From positions 27,088,166 through 27,148,165 of the forward strand of contig CAIIXF020000011.1 in NCBI GenBank assembly GCA_903813345.2: a DNA stretch of 60,000 nt, read 5' to 3'. Of this stretch, positions 1-10,946 are shown piece by piece. The notes under the pieces were generated by a model that did not search any database, was not told the DNA's origin, and saw only the letters and a list, made by a program, of their open reading frames with translations. The stretch's first letter is position 1. Each line of letters opens with the position of its first letter. The position numbers and the translations under genes are program-made. The stretch is from Owenia fusiformis (taxonomy: Eukaryota > Annelida > Polychaeta > Sabellida > Oweniidae).

Positions 1-771
1 GGAATTAACCTTATTATGTAATACAATACTGCACACTTCACATGTGCATCTGTAAGGCGACTTTGCTCTATAATCATATTGTCATGGACGCATGGAGTTT
101 TTAGTAACAGCAAGGCCTACTTCTTAGAACAATATTACATTATTTTCCTTGTGGTGATCCATGCTCTGCCAGTACGAATCTGTTCATTGCCAACTCAAAA
201 AAGCAACCATTTATGTTAAATTTTCGGAGAAAGCAATACGTAAAAATATATTAAAATTTATAATTATGGATATGCCTATTTTTTATGATTACCTTTTTGG
301 AAAATGGTAGTACCACATTTACCCTACATATATTACATAATATGCGGTGTGGTTCGTATAAACTATACATGATAGATATAGATAACGTCTCTTACTATTC
401 CTACATAGCTGTAGCCTTGCAGTAGCTGCAAATTGGTGAGTTCAACCAGAGCATGTTTCAACAGCGCAGCGGACAAACATGGCGGAACGGGGGGCAACCG
501 AGTCACTACAATAATACATATACTTGTTTATCCTATGCCAAGAAGAGTCTTAGGGAGATACGTTTGTAAGATATATCTCGTATCCTGATTTTGAGGTTTC
601 CCTTTTCAGAACCTCCATACATCCCGGCATATCTCCCGCTCCAGGGCATGTCTTCTCGCTTTAAAAAATGAAAAAACATTGAAAAAAAATTGAAAAAATT
701 CCGAAAATCTCCCTGCACGTATAAATATACTGTATATTATGATCTTTAATCATTTAAAGCACCGTACTTAC
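1..771. other. no gene identified; left flank
   Basis: No convincing coding exon is seen. The VWA gene ends here in phase 1 after its exon at 772-856, so one or more of its 3' exons must lie in this stretch or left of the window. A weak minus-strand acceptor candidate lies near 437, but the following reading frame has no recognisable content. Confidence 0.4.
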
Positions 772-3374
772 CTTTGCAGTACCCTTCTGGGTTTCTGATA
801 CAACCCTCTTCTAAACATTTACCCAACATTACAGCAAGGAATGGCCACATCATTGTCTGAAAAGAAAAGTGGAATATGGGCAGACAATGTACATGTATAT
901 TCAATGTTTTTTTTATAAAAAAAAACTAGAACAATAAAATGTATAAATGGACGATGGAGATAATTATAGTGGACTTTGAATGCTCCGCTCGTTATCTTGC
1001 TACCTGGTTGATTGCCAGACGAATTAACTGATAAAACATATTAGACAAATTGATCAAATAGCTGAGTATATTTGATGCATTGATAGCATATCGCATTGGT
1101 CGTATGGCCTTCCCATGCCATCTTTACAATCGAATCGGAAGTTTCTTTTGTTTGAACATTTGTAAAATATATCAAATGAATCATATTGCTTGGCGTATTT
1201 TATTAAGAAATTGCTATACTCTTTTAAATTGAATTTAACCAGCTTATTTTTCAGGTGGATGTCTTAACCTACACGAAGGCATTTTCAATATATCAATATG
1301 AACTGTATTTTTTAAAACTTAGTCACATTTGATCTACGCAGGCCGTACAGCGGCTCTAGCTTCACTTTAATCGATATAGAAAATTTACATCGTACCGCTT
1401 TAATTTTTATCCCTATATTTCATGCTGCATATTTCTCTCGAATCTTAGAAGCTATGGTCGTTGTACGGTTGCCATAGATCAAATGTGACTGGGGTATCGA
1501 TTGGACTCACCTGATCTAGCCCTGGTTCTACAAACATATAGTCACATCCGCAGCAAAGCCGTTTCGGAGCACATGCAATCTTATCTGAGGTACACGACTT
1601 GTAAGCTAAAATGTATGTAGAAATGCTGATTGAAATTGAAAAACGTCAAATCATGTACCTGTTTGCAAATTACCTTACTTGAACAAATATTCGTTAAACC
1701 GTATATTGCTGATTCCATTTTAATGGAAATATATCTTAAGAGAACAGCCTTCTATTAATACCAGGGTATTTTCAAGTAATAACAATTATAATCTCAAACG
1801 AAGTTTATTTGAATCATTAGGATGATACATCAAATACTGCAATAATTCATACTTACTGTCACACATAACTTTCATGACTGGATTAACAAATGTAACATAT
1901 TTCTCCAAGTCCTCTACAAAGAATCTATATTTACTAAAGGGATTGCTTGCTAGTTGTTCCCATTCATCCATAGCTCTGATCTGCTCCCCTGTCCGGAAAA
2001 CTTCCCCCGTTGTCGTAGGATAGGCTGGGGTAGTATCTGAGCTGCGGCTTGGGGAAGTAGGCGGGGTTGTATTGGTATCATTCTGTGTAGTATTGTTAAT
2101 AGGCGCTGCTGTTGTAGGTGATGTAGTAACATTAGACTTCGGAATCTCAGGTTCAAAGAATCCAACAACTAAAATTTTTGCTCCCATCTTTGTCAATTCC
2201 TGTGCCTCGATAATCGCCTGTTGTGAATAAGACGAAGGCCACGTGGCTCCACTAGTTATCAGAACGATTGTATTCGCATACTTATTCACCACCCTGTCAC
2301 CAATATGAGGGTTAAAATAACGAAGGCGTATGGAGTTCAAGAGCAGATCTGTCCTTCTGAAGCACATATTTGGCTGATTGAGATCCATGTAGCGTATAAT
2401 ATTCCGCAATTCGAAGTTGTCAGCTGCCTCTTCAAAATACATCTTATGATAATAACTATTGCTATACGTGACGAGTCCGACCCTTGTACCATATGCGCCA
2501 GGACTTATGTACAGTCTGGCTGTTAATTCACGAATAAAATTCCTCATCAAAGTTTTCGATCGATTAGATACAAAACATGATATATCTATGGCAAATACAA
2601 GATCTCTGGGACAACGCAAAGGTTTGTTACAATCGGTTTCATCGCCTGGAACAAAACTGACAATGTGTATATACATGTTATGTGTAGCAATAAAGAAAAT
2701 CGTATTAAGTTAATATAAGAGTAGTAAATCAAATACAATTTACAAACGAGGCATTAACATGACAAAATGTAACCACTTAGTTGCTCACAATATAATTAGT
2801 TCAACCTTAAGTCAGAGATTTTGAAATTACAAACTGGTCAATTTGATGCAAGTTGAAAAAGAACCTTTGAGGAGGTTGTTGAAGTTGTTATCACGCATCT
2901 CAGTTCAGATTTGAACTTCTTAGGATGATTTTTGAAAAAAATTGTCAATTTGAAGCAAGATGAAAAAACGATTTCCCTTTTTTACCCTGAGAAGGTCATT
3001 GAAGGTCAAATCTCAAATCTGAAGTCTTTGAATTTTTGAGAAATTGTGGATGATTTTGAAAAAAGGTCAATTTGAAGAAAGTTGAAAAATACCCTTTTGA
3101 CCTTGAGAAGATGATTGAAGGTGAAATCCTAAATCTAAAGTCAGATTTGAATTTCTGGAAACTTGTAGATGATTTTGAAAAAAATTGAAGTACGTCTTAA
3201 CAGTATTTAAAGGAAATAAAACTGATAAAAGTCAGATCGATACCAATGTTACATTAGTCAGTACATACCAAATATTACGACGTCATCAGTACTTTCGGGC
3301 CTCCTGAACTCAACCGCTCCACTCAGGCATAGGCAGCATAATAGGAAGCTAGACACTAGCATGTAGTTAGCCAT
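772..3374 (-). CDS. secreted VWA-domain protein with mucin-like insert (3' end not seen)
   Basis: Four minus-strand exons join in frame: 3269-3374, 1857-2645, 1511-1605 and 772-856 (1075 nt, 358 codons, open in phase 1). The start ATG at 3374 begins a clear signal peptide (MANYMLVSSFLLCCLCLSGA). Residues ~50-300 form a von Willebrand factor A domain: core strand ending DLVFAIDIS at about 50-58, then a VGLVTYS strand at about 91-97. The metal site looks degenerate: the first motif reads DISCF rather than DxSxS, and the usual TDG reads TSG at 166-168; T134 in RRTD may be kept. A Thr/Ser/Pro-rich N-glycosylation-rich stretch (~196-250) is inserted late in the domain. Exons 3 and 4 add a Cys-rich C-terminal part. 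VWA domains of matrilin, collagen VI and vitrin type bind proteins in extracellular matrix; this gene's specific role is unknown. Splice sites are GTATGT, GTAAGT, GTGAGT and GTAAGT donors. Confidence 0.8.
2805..3188. repeat. degenerate tandem repeat, unit ~115-120 bp, about 3 copies
   Basis: Recurring blocks contain 'gatgattttgaaaaaa', 'gtcaatttgaagcaagttgaaaaa' style segments and 'cttgagaaggt.attgaaggt'. The array lies inside intron 1 of the VWA gene, between the signal-peptide exon and the VWA exon. Copies differ at many positions. Confidence 0.65.
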
Positions 3375-4472
3375 TCTTAAATTTACTATGCATGGAATCT
3401 AAACGGATGATCGAGTTCATCCTTGGAATGCACTTCATATTGAATCTTACCTGCTTTATTTGCATCAATTCTTCATTCGTGTTTGTGTTTAATGATCCAT
3501 TCAAAGACAACTAATCGAAACCATGAACTTCCATTCATGTTACTTGACAATCATCCGATCTTCCTTTTTCTCTACTGTATAATTGCTTATACTTGTATGT
3601 AACACAAAACAGCAGTTCGTAATTTGAAATGAGGAACTCGGAATCTGAAAAGCAAAAACATAACATTCATTTAAAATTCTAATTGCATGAATGCTTTTGA
3701 CCCCGTGTTGGGGAATAGGAAAGCAAGGGGCAAAAAGTGGGTATTATCTCCAACGAGATTCTTTAATTTTTGCACATTAGATAGTTTAATAGTAACAATT
3801 ATTGAATCGGTTTACATGGGAATGACAATTTTCAAAAAGTCATCAAATTTATCATCAATTTTCGACCTACTGTAATTGAGGAAAAAATTGGAAAAATTTG
3901 GAGGTATTGGAAATAAAGTCAAGTTACGTTTCCATCAATATTATAAGTTATTTCATTGCAGGTTAAGATAATAAAAATTCAAACGTAACTACAAACTCGC
4001 CTATCAACTAAACTCGGAAAATTGATGTCTGGAAAAGAGACGAACTTGAAACAATTAAATCAATGGAGATGCCCAAAATATTAAAAGACATTGGATATGA
4101 TTCACAATAATTACAATAATCAAAAATAGTTTATTCAAATAATTTAATGACTTTTCAAATAAATATGGATTACAAATAAACCATTCATAAACGTCTGTAT
4201 ATTTCGTAACGTGTGAGTACCTATTCCATTACTACATTCATTAAAATAATAACAAGATAAATGACGGGTTTACAGTCATTTTCATATTAAAAGTAAATTA
4301 TATCGTAATCATATCTCTATTTCGGTGAAAGTATTGAGTTCATGCTCAAAAATAAATTTTGAAAATATGCAATTACTGTATCGATTTACAGTAATCAAGT
4401 CGGTATCGGGACTCTATTGTCGAAGTCGGTGAAAGTAAAAAAGGTATACCAAATAACTAGATTTTAACATAT

Positions 4473-4755
4473 GACCTTGGAATATCAATAATCTCAATGG
4501 CCATCTAATCATGGGTCGCCAAGAGTCACATTTAGATATTAATATTTCACCTTGAAATGACGTTGACCCATAAACATTGACCTTGACCTCAGGCCACATT
4601 ATCATGGGTCGCCAGGGGTCACAACAGCCCCAAAAACGCATTAAAATGCCTAATATCAATAAATCCACCTCTGACCTTGGAATGACCTTGATCTTAGGTC
4701 ACTTAACATGGGTCATCAAAGGTCAGATGTCACACTTATATTTAACTGACCTTGG
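4473..4755. repeat. three degenerate ~90-125 bp units rich in TGACCTTG
   Basis: The word 'accttggaat' or 'accttgaaat' recurs at about 4473, 4552 and 4675, each followed by 'catgggtcgcca' or 'catgggtcatca' and 'gtcac'. It looks like an old tandem or repeat-element remnant. The TGACCT words resemble nuclear-receptor half-sites, but the repeat structure is a sufficient explanation. Confidence 0.5.
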
Positions 4756-5431
4756 GCCTAAGATTCCATTAATAAATGGTCTCCCTTTATACCCGACCTT
4801 AGGCCTAAGGTCTCGTTGATATATCAAATATTGTTTATTTACTTATCTAAGGCCAAAGGTCTCATTTGTGAATAGTTTCCCTATGTACCGGTGTAAAAGG
4901 GTAGGAGGTCCTATCAAATTATGGTCCTACTCTCCATTGATTTATATGGTGACCTAGATACAACTCTTTCCCTCATTATCTTATACACAATCAGGGCCAG
5001 TAAGGGCCGTTAAGAAAGGGGACCATAATCCCTGGGGGACCATCATTTCTTTCACACCGGACCTTAGTCCTAAGGTCTCGTCGATATACTGTAAATCGTA
5101 ATTTAACTGATGTTAGGCATTGGGTGTCATCAATGACTGATTTTCCAATAGGTCATCTGATCACATTGTTTAAATGGTCAAGTTCAGAAAGTGTCCAACC
5201 AATATTCCAACCAATATTCATGTCCAGTTTTGTTTTCTTGACAGTGGCCGGATTTTCCTATTCTTTCAGATATTCATCCACATTTATTTTCTCGAATCTC
5301 GTTTATTAACAGGATGCTCCTTCCCTTCTTTACACCATGAAACAGATCGCGATTCTTTCCGTTTTTTCCATTGTCGTTTACAGTTATTATGAGAACGTAC
5401 AAAAATGATATGCGAATGTCGATTATGACGT

Positions 5432-5460
5432 AGCGGGCAGATATACTTTATCTGCCCGCT
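5432..5460. repeat. perfect short palindrome AGCGGGCAGATA/TATCTGCCCGCT
   Basis: The 12-nt arms AGCGGGCAGATA and TATCTGCCCGCT flank a 5-nt loop; a third copy of the arm lies at about 5480-5492. The same GGAGCGGGA and TATATC vocabulary returns at 39410-39490 and 42650-42700, so this is probably a dispersed palindromic repeat family. Confidence 0.7.
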
Positions 5461-5790
5461 CGGAGCGGGACGTAAAGCTATATCTGCCCGCTGGTGAAAA
5501 TATACATTTTTACAAATCTCCTTTATGTACCTGTAACACGTTCAAGTATGGGGTACTAAGGCGTATTCAATGAGCGTATTCACCACGTAACTTATTTTGT
5601 CACTGGGCCTAGGCATAACTTGAACAGATTGAATGATACGCAGAATGGGAAAGGCTAAAAGCAACAATTTTAACTCTGGTTAGAAGGATGTCGCATTTGT
5701 CCAGATATAAAAGTTAGTGAAGTCCGAGGGACGATGCAGCCTAGAAACCCAGGTTCAGATGACAAAATAATCTTCTTGAGATCGTTGTCC

Positions 5791-5835
5791 TCCTGGACAC
5801 GCATAAAACGCGTGTCTCCTGGACACGCATAAAAC
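5791..5835. repeat. 26-bp direct repeat, two copies
   Basis: 'tcctggacacgcataaaac' occurs at 5791 and again at 5817, a perfect 19-nt match separated by 'gcgtgtc'. Confidence 0.8.
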
Positions 5836-7691
5836 ATAGTCTCTAAAATGGGGATACGAATATGCGAAAATGGATATTGTAAGTGTGTTAATTGTAATGT
5901 ATGATAAAAGACAAAAAAAAGACGTAAGAACAAATGAGATTTAAACCACTGTAGTGAAGCACACCGTCTTATCCCTAGGCCATATATAGATAATGCGATA
6001 AAGGGTTGGTTGAGAAATGAGAAAATTCAGTGACCTGCTTATTCTGCACTTTTTGTTCATTTTATTCATCTTATAACAATATTCTTCACACTCTTTTCTA
6101 GCTAGGTACATTAGAGCACTCGTTGTGCAAAATTTAAAGATGTAGACTGGACTTGGAATAAATTGTGTGTTCCTTTAAATAGCATGTGACTCCAATGAGG
6201 ATAGCATAAGAAGTCAAAAAACACACACAGTTACCTCAAGAGTCGCAGATTCTCTGCTCGATCTTTCTTTTGACCTATAACCTAACCTTTGACCTTGATA
6301 AAAAACGCCAAGGAGCAAACTTCATGATACAATCACTGCCAAGGTAACCGGTGTTGTATAAGTTGTCATTACATAACGCTATGACCTTCAATTGCAAGTT
6401 TCGTAATATTTTTAGAAATTCTAAACAACAAGCTGAATCAGCCAGGGTTCATGACTCATGTTGAACAACGTGATTGCCACTATTTACCACATTTGCATTC
6501 GGCCTAGATATCAACTATTGTATCTGAACCTTAATGTTCAGCTGAATTCTCAGTTTTCAGCTTCAATAATTGCAAGCTACATTTACCCTTTGCATTCGTT
6601 TGACTTCACTTCTTAAAAGAGAGCTTCGTCTTCTAGTTTAACTAGACTCTGCACGCAGGGTAAGCTACATTCAGCCCATCGCCAAACAGGCAACTGTTTT
6701 TCAAGTTCGGTCCATTGCCAAGAGCGTTAACTGTTTTTATTGGCAGGCAGACCATGACGTATATATTGATGATATTTGAATAAATAAAAATTGGCAGTCA
6801 GACAGCTGTGACTTTCGAACTTTGAAGCTAAATCTCGATTGCTTGAAAACATCTTTCTAAAAAAATCACGTCTGGTGTTTACCGTCTAAAACTTGACAAA
6901 ACACGTACATGTTGCTATTCAGTGTTCATTTATATGGAACATGTCAGGTGATTGAGTGTCTCTAGTAGTCGTGAATAGTAAGTATTGAACGTCACGTGAG
7001 CTCGAACAATGACAAGTGATTGCCAACCAAGGTACCAGCCGTTGTAAAGGGTAACCGGGTCAACAAGATTCAAGTTCAGTTCCTAAAAGTTAGTTTAAAT
7101 TAATTTAACTGTGAAATAACTCACTTGTGTAAAAAGCGTTTTTCAAAATCTTTCCCCTTTTAAAACATGTTTAGATTGTCAAAATTGCTCATTAATAGTA
7201 TTTTCATGGAACAATTAACGTTATTCTCTTAACCCTCGATTGCTCGACTAATTTGGTACTTATTCCACGAATACATATAATAGTAGGGCTAACTGAAAAG
7301 GGTGTGCTTCATTTTACTGTTTCAACCAGTGTGACCTCATAAGGAGAAACCTTCTATGGTTTTAACTCTGACGGTATGTATTTCCAGTTCAAGATGGAAT
7401 AAATTGATTCATGATTAACATTAATCGAATTGGTTTACTGTCAATATATTTATTTCGTCCTAAATTTAAAGCGAAATGTGCGGATAAAACCAATTCGCGC
7501 TATCTGCTGATAAAAGTCAATCTGACTACTGTAAAAATAACTACGGTATAAAAATACGACATTTTAAAAATAAGATAGTGTCTGGTGTGATTCATGATTT
7601 GGCCTGACTAAGATGTATGTAAAATGTTGAAAATGTTATGTGTATGGTACAATAAACATGTGTGTTGGAAGCAGTTTAAGCTATGTCTTTG

Positions 7692-7870
7692 ACACCGGTG
7701 ATCCACTCGATTACGCTGGTTACCGAAACGATTCGGCGGATGTAGGCAGAATCCTCACGACATTTTTATCCCAATCGTACCTTCGTTAAATCGTTCCTTC
7801 AACGTTCCGGCATTTTGTTACCGAAACGAACCGTCTCGGTAACCAGCGTAATCGAGCGGATCACCAGTGT
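7692..7870. mobile_element. MITE-like inverted-repeat element (~179 bp)
   Basis: The ends are near-perfect inverted repeats: GATCCACTCGATTACGCTGG on the left is mirrored by CCAGCGTAATCGAGCGGATC on the right, with TTACCGA/TCGGTAA just inside. No coding content. It lies just downstream of the Ebony-like gene. Confidence 0.75.
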
Positions 7871-8002
7871 TTGAAGCAATTTAACAATAAAGATCATCGT
7901 GATAAAAAAACACAAATGCTGGACTCATTATAAAAAGACGATACATCGAATGTTGTGCGCCAAGAAATATTGTGACAATTTCTCTCAACTCGTCTCTGGT
8001 CT

Positions 8003-10943
8003 TCATGTATTTTCTATCTGTGCTGTTTTTAATTGAATGTACGCCCCCTTTCCATACAAATCGTCTGGTAAGCCACTGAACACTTGTTTCCCATCATAAA
8101 TAAAGTCTTTGACTTTATTAACGCTAACCACTGTGTATCCAAACGTATGTTCAGCCATATCCTGCAATGTATAAAAATGCAATTTATAAATAAGTATGAA
8201 TGAACCGATGCAGTAAATTCTACCATTTATTGATTGAATTGATTAAGACGATATGATATGATACGATTTGATATGATATGATACGATTTGACATGATATG
8301 ATATGACGATATGATATACCGTAAGATGTCATTCCAACAGTTCCAGGGCAAATTATTCAAAAAAAAAAAATATTTAATGTTAGTTTAGAAATATAGTCAA
8401 TGATAACCAGTTTCTAATTAAGGGTCGGGGTAAATTGATAATAACGTTCAAGCCTGATCATATATTAATCATATTAGGGTGTGGAACGATAGTATATTCT
8501 AAAGCTTTGAACTATGAATGTATAGCCTATAACAACTCACGCATGTGACATAGTGGGTGTTAACTGAAGTGAAGCCATCGTAGCCAGCATCTCGTGCTAT
8601 TTTCAAACTCTCGTTCTCCATTAACCACATCAATTCGAGATTTTCTTTGAAAGACAAAGACAAGTTTGTCCCTGCTACAAAAGAGGCCACCCATTTACCA
8701 CCCAGTTCTGCAGTCTTTTCTTTCAATGGTCCCTCGCCTTGTTCCAAGAACGCCGCTATTGGAAGCATTTTATCAGGCCATACGACATCGGATTCCCCTT
8801 CCGTAGTTACGTTAAAAGTAGCACCAAGTAATGTCCCAGTGTTTGCATCCCTGACAGTTATAGACAGACGTTCTTCAAGAACTTGTGGCATGAAATTGTT
8901 GACGAAGTTGACAAACATATCAACTGGTATTTTCAGATACTCTGTCATGAATTCTTTTGAGCAAAAGTTTTCTGCGTTCAGGCGGACAGCTTCCTCTAAG
9001 TTTGGATCGTCATTGAGCAATCTAACGATGTATTTCCCGGGTGGGATGGAAGACGCAATGTTTCCAGTGGAAGATTTGGCAAGTTGTACAACCTCACGCA
9101 ACGAGGTAGCTTTTATGAAATCCGTTATCCCGATCGAAACGCCATGTGTTTTTAGCTTCATCAAGACGGACATGGCGTTCACGCTGTTTCCTCCAACATT
9201 GAAGAAATTATCTTCATAATTGAGTGATGTTTTGAAAATTCCCAACTCTTTAGCAATCACAGAAAATATAACATCAGCTACTGGATCGGGCATCTTGACT
9301 GCATCGTCGTCATCTTTGGCTTTGGCGTACTTTGCAGCGAATCTCACTTTGAGATTTACCCTATCGACCTTTCCAGTGTGGCTCTGAAGTGGCATCGTGT
9401 CTAATTGCTCCACCTGTGGCACCATATACGTCGGGACATTTTCCTTACACTTTGTCCTGACGACTTCTGTAAGATCTTCCCCGGTTAGGCATGTAAAGAA
9501 CGCAACAAGAACTTTGTTAGACTCATTCGTCTCGTGAGCTATCACTACAGCTTTATCGACTCCATTCACTCTTAACACTACGTTTTCTATTTCTGTTAAG
9601 TTTACCCTGTGACCTCTTATCTTAACCTGAGCGTCTTGTCTTCCCTCGTATAGTATTCCACCGTCAATGATTCGTCCAAAGTCGCCAGATCGGAAAAGAA
9701 TTTCATGGTTGGGAGATGGACTTATCATATTCGCTACAAACTGAACCATTTTCTCTCGATCCATATATCCTTCAGATATGTTTGCGCCACTGAAAAACAT
9801 CTCGCCAAGTTCACCATCCTGGACTGGTTTCATGTCTGTGTCTAATAGATAGACGTTGCAGTTGTCAATAGGAGATCCTATCTTTACCTTTCCATTTGTT
9901 ATTTTGTTTGTGATGTCATCACTTGTGAAAAGCTCTGCAGTGATGTCTCCTGTTGTTTCGGTGCTCCCGTACAGGTTAGCTAGAATACAGCCCGTTGGAA
10001 ATGCTTTGAAGAATTCTGTAAGCAGGAGTGATGGCAAGATTTCTCCACTTGTGACAACAACTCGCAGTTGCTTTAGAGACGTTGAATCTTGTTTTAACTG
10101 GAGATAGAGTAGTATGTTTTTTAGCAACGACGGGACAACAACGAGTCGAGTAATTTTGTTTTCACTCAAAATGTTTACAAAAATCTCAGGGTTCTGCGTA
10201 TCAGACTTGGGAACAATCACAATCGGGACAGTCGCTAACAACGCACTAAATGCTTCTGTGAGTGAGTCAACAAATAGTATGGAAGTCTTAGCACATGCAA
10301 CATCATCTTTTTTGAACGGAAGCGTCTCCCATTGCCACATAAGTCTATTCATAACATTACTGTGACGCAGTTTCACTCCTTTGGGAGTACCTGTACTCCC
10401 GGACGTATACAGGACACATGCAAGTGGGTCCTTAGCATTTGATAGTCTTTCTTTCGGGATAAGATTGTCACCGGATATGGACTCTTCATTGTCTAATAGT
10501 TCTGAAATCTCGAAGACATCAACTCCGAGTATTTCGACATTGTTAAATAGTGTTTTATTTTCCTTTGATGCGATTATACACAACGGTTTCGCTTCATTGA
10601 CGATATGCTTGATTCGTTCTGCTGGAAGAACTGGATCCAGCGGTACATACCCTGCACCTAATTTGAAGATTGAAAGAATCGCAATTATTCGAGCATCACT
10701 CGGCTGTATAAACACACCAATAATCGGATCTACTGTCCCACTGGAGGATTCAATCCTTTTCAATATTGCTTTAGCGAGAATATTTGCCTTGGCATTCAAT
10801 TTCCCATGGGTGATGCTTCTTCCATTGTAGCGTATAGCTTCCAATCCAGCAGTCCCTGGAGTGTTGTTTATCTTGCGTTCGTAATAATCATAGATCGTTG
10901 TTGCTTCAACAACCGTCTCCCGTCCTCTCAGTACACCAGCCAT
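8003..10943 (-). CDS. ebony: Ebony-like beta-alanyl bioamine synthetase (NRPS-like, A-PCP-acyltransferase)
   Basis: Two coding exons, 8541-10943 (801 codons) and 8003-8161 (52 codons plus stop), join in phase 0 at a GTGAGT donor and a TACATTGCAG acceptor to give 853 aa, close to Drosophila Ebony. Adenylation domain ~15-540: A3 YTSGSTGTPKG at 179-189, A5 NLYGSTETTGD at 323-333, A7 FRSGD at 417-421, A8 KIRGHRVNLTEIE at 441-453, and the A10 lysine K525 in HTGKVDR. The A4 region carries an acidic residue, D226 (FVDS), as expected for beta-amino-acid selection. Carrier domain ~550-625 has the phosphopantetheine site NFFNVGGNS with S587. The C-terminal ~635-853 matches the Ebony arylalkylamine-N-acyltransferase-like domain. 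In the family, beta-alanine is activated, loaded on the carrier and transferred to amines such as dopamine or histamine in the cytosol. A splice acceptor lies two bases upstream of the ATG, so a non-coding 5' exon must exist. Confidence 0.93.
8249..8320. repeat. low-complexity GATAT/GATAC repeat in the Ebony-like gene intron
   Basis: Irregular iterations of gatatgatatgatacgattt lie between the two coding exons of the Ebony-like gene. Confidence 0.85.
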
Positions 10944-10946
10944 GTC

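Larger units (their letters stand above)
3375..7691. other. intergenic, repeat-bearing; no gene seen
   Basis: This holds the upstream region of the VWA gene and the 3' flank of the Ebony-like gene. Apart from the repeats listed separately I see no exon with splice sites and recognisable protein; open frames are short and low in complexity. Confidence 0.5.

Noticed and set aside
4473-4755. Clustered TGACCT words as nuclear-receptor response elements
   Set aside because: They recur as part of a degenerate repeat unit, and no gene start is nearby.
8647-9219. 190-codon plus-strand open frame
   Set aside because: Antisense of the Ebony-like coding exon, which has clear motifs in the sense frame.
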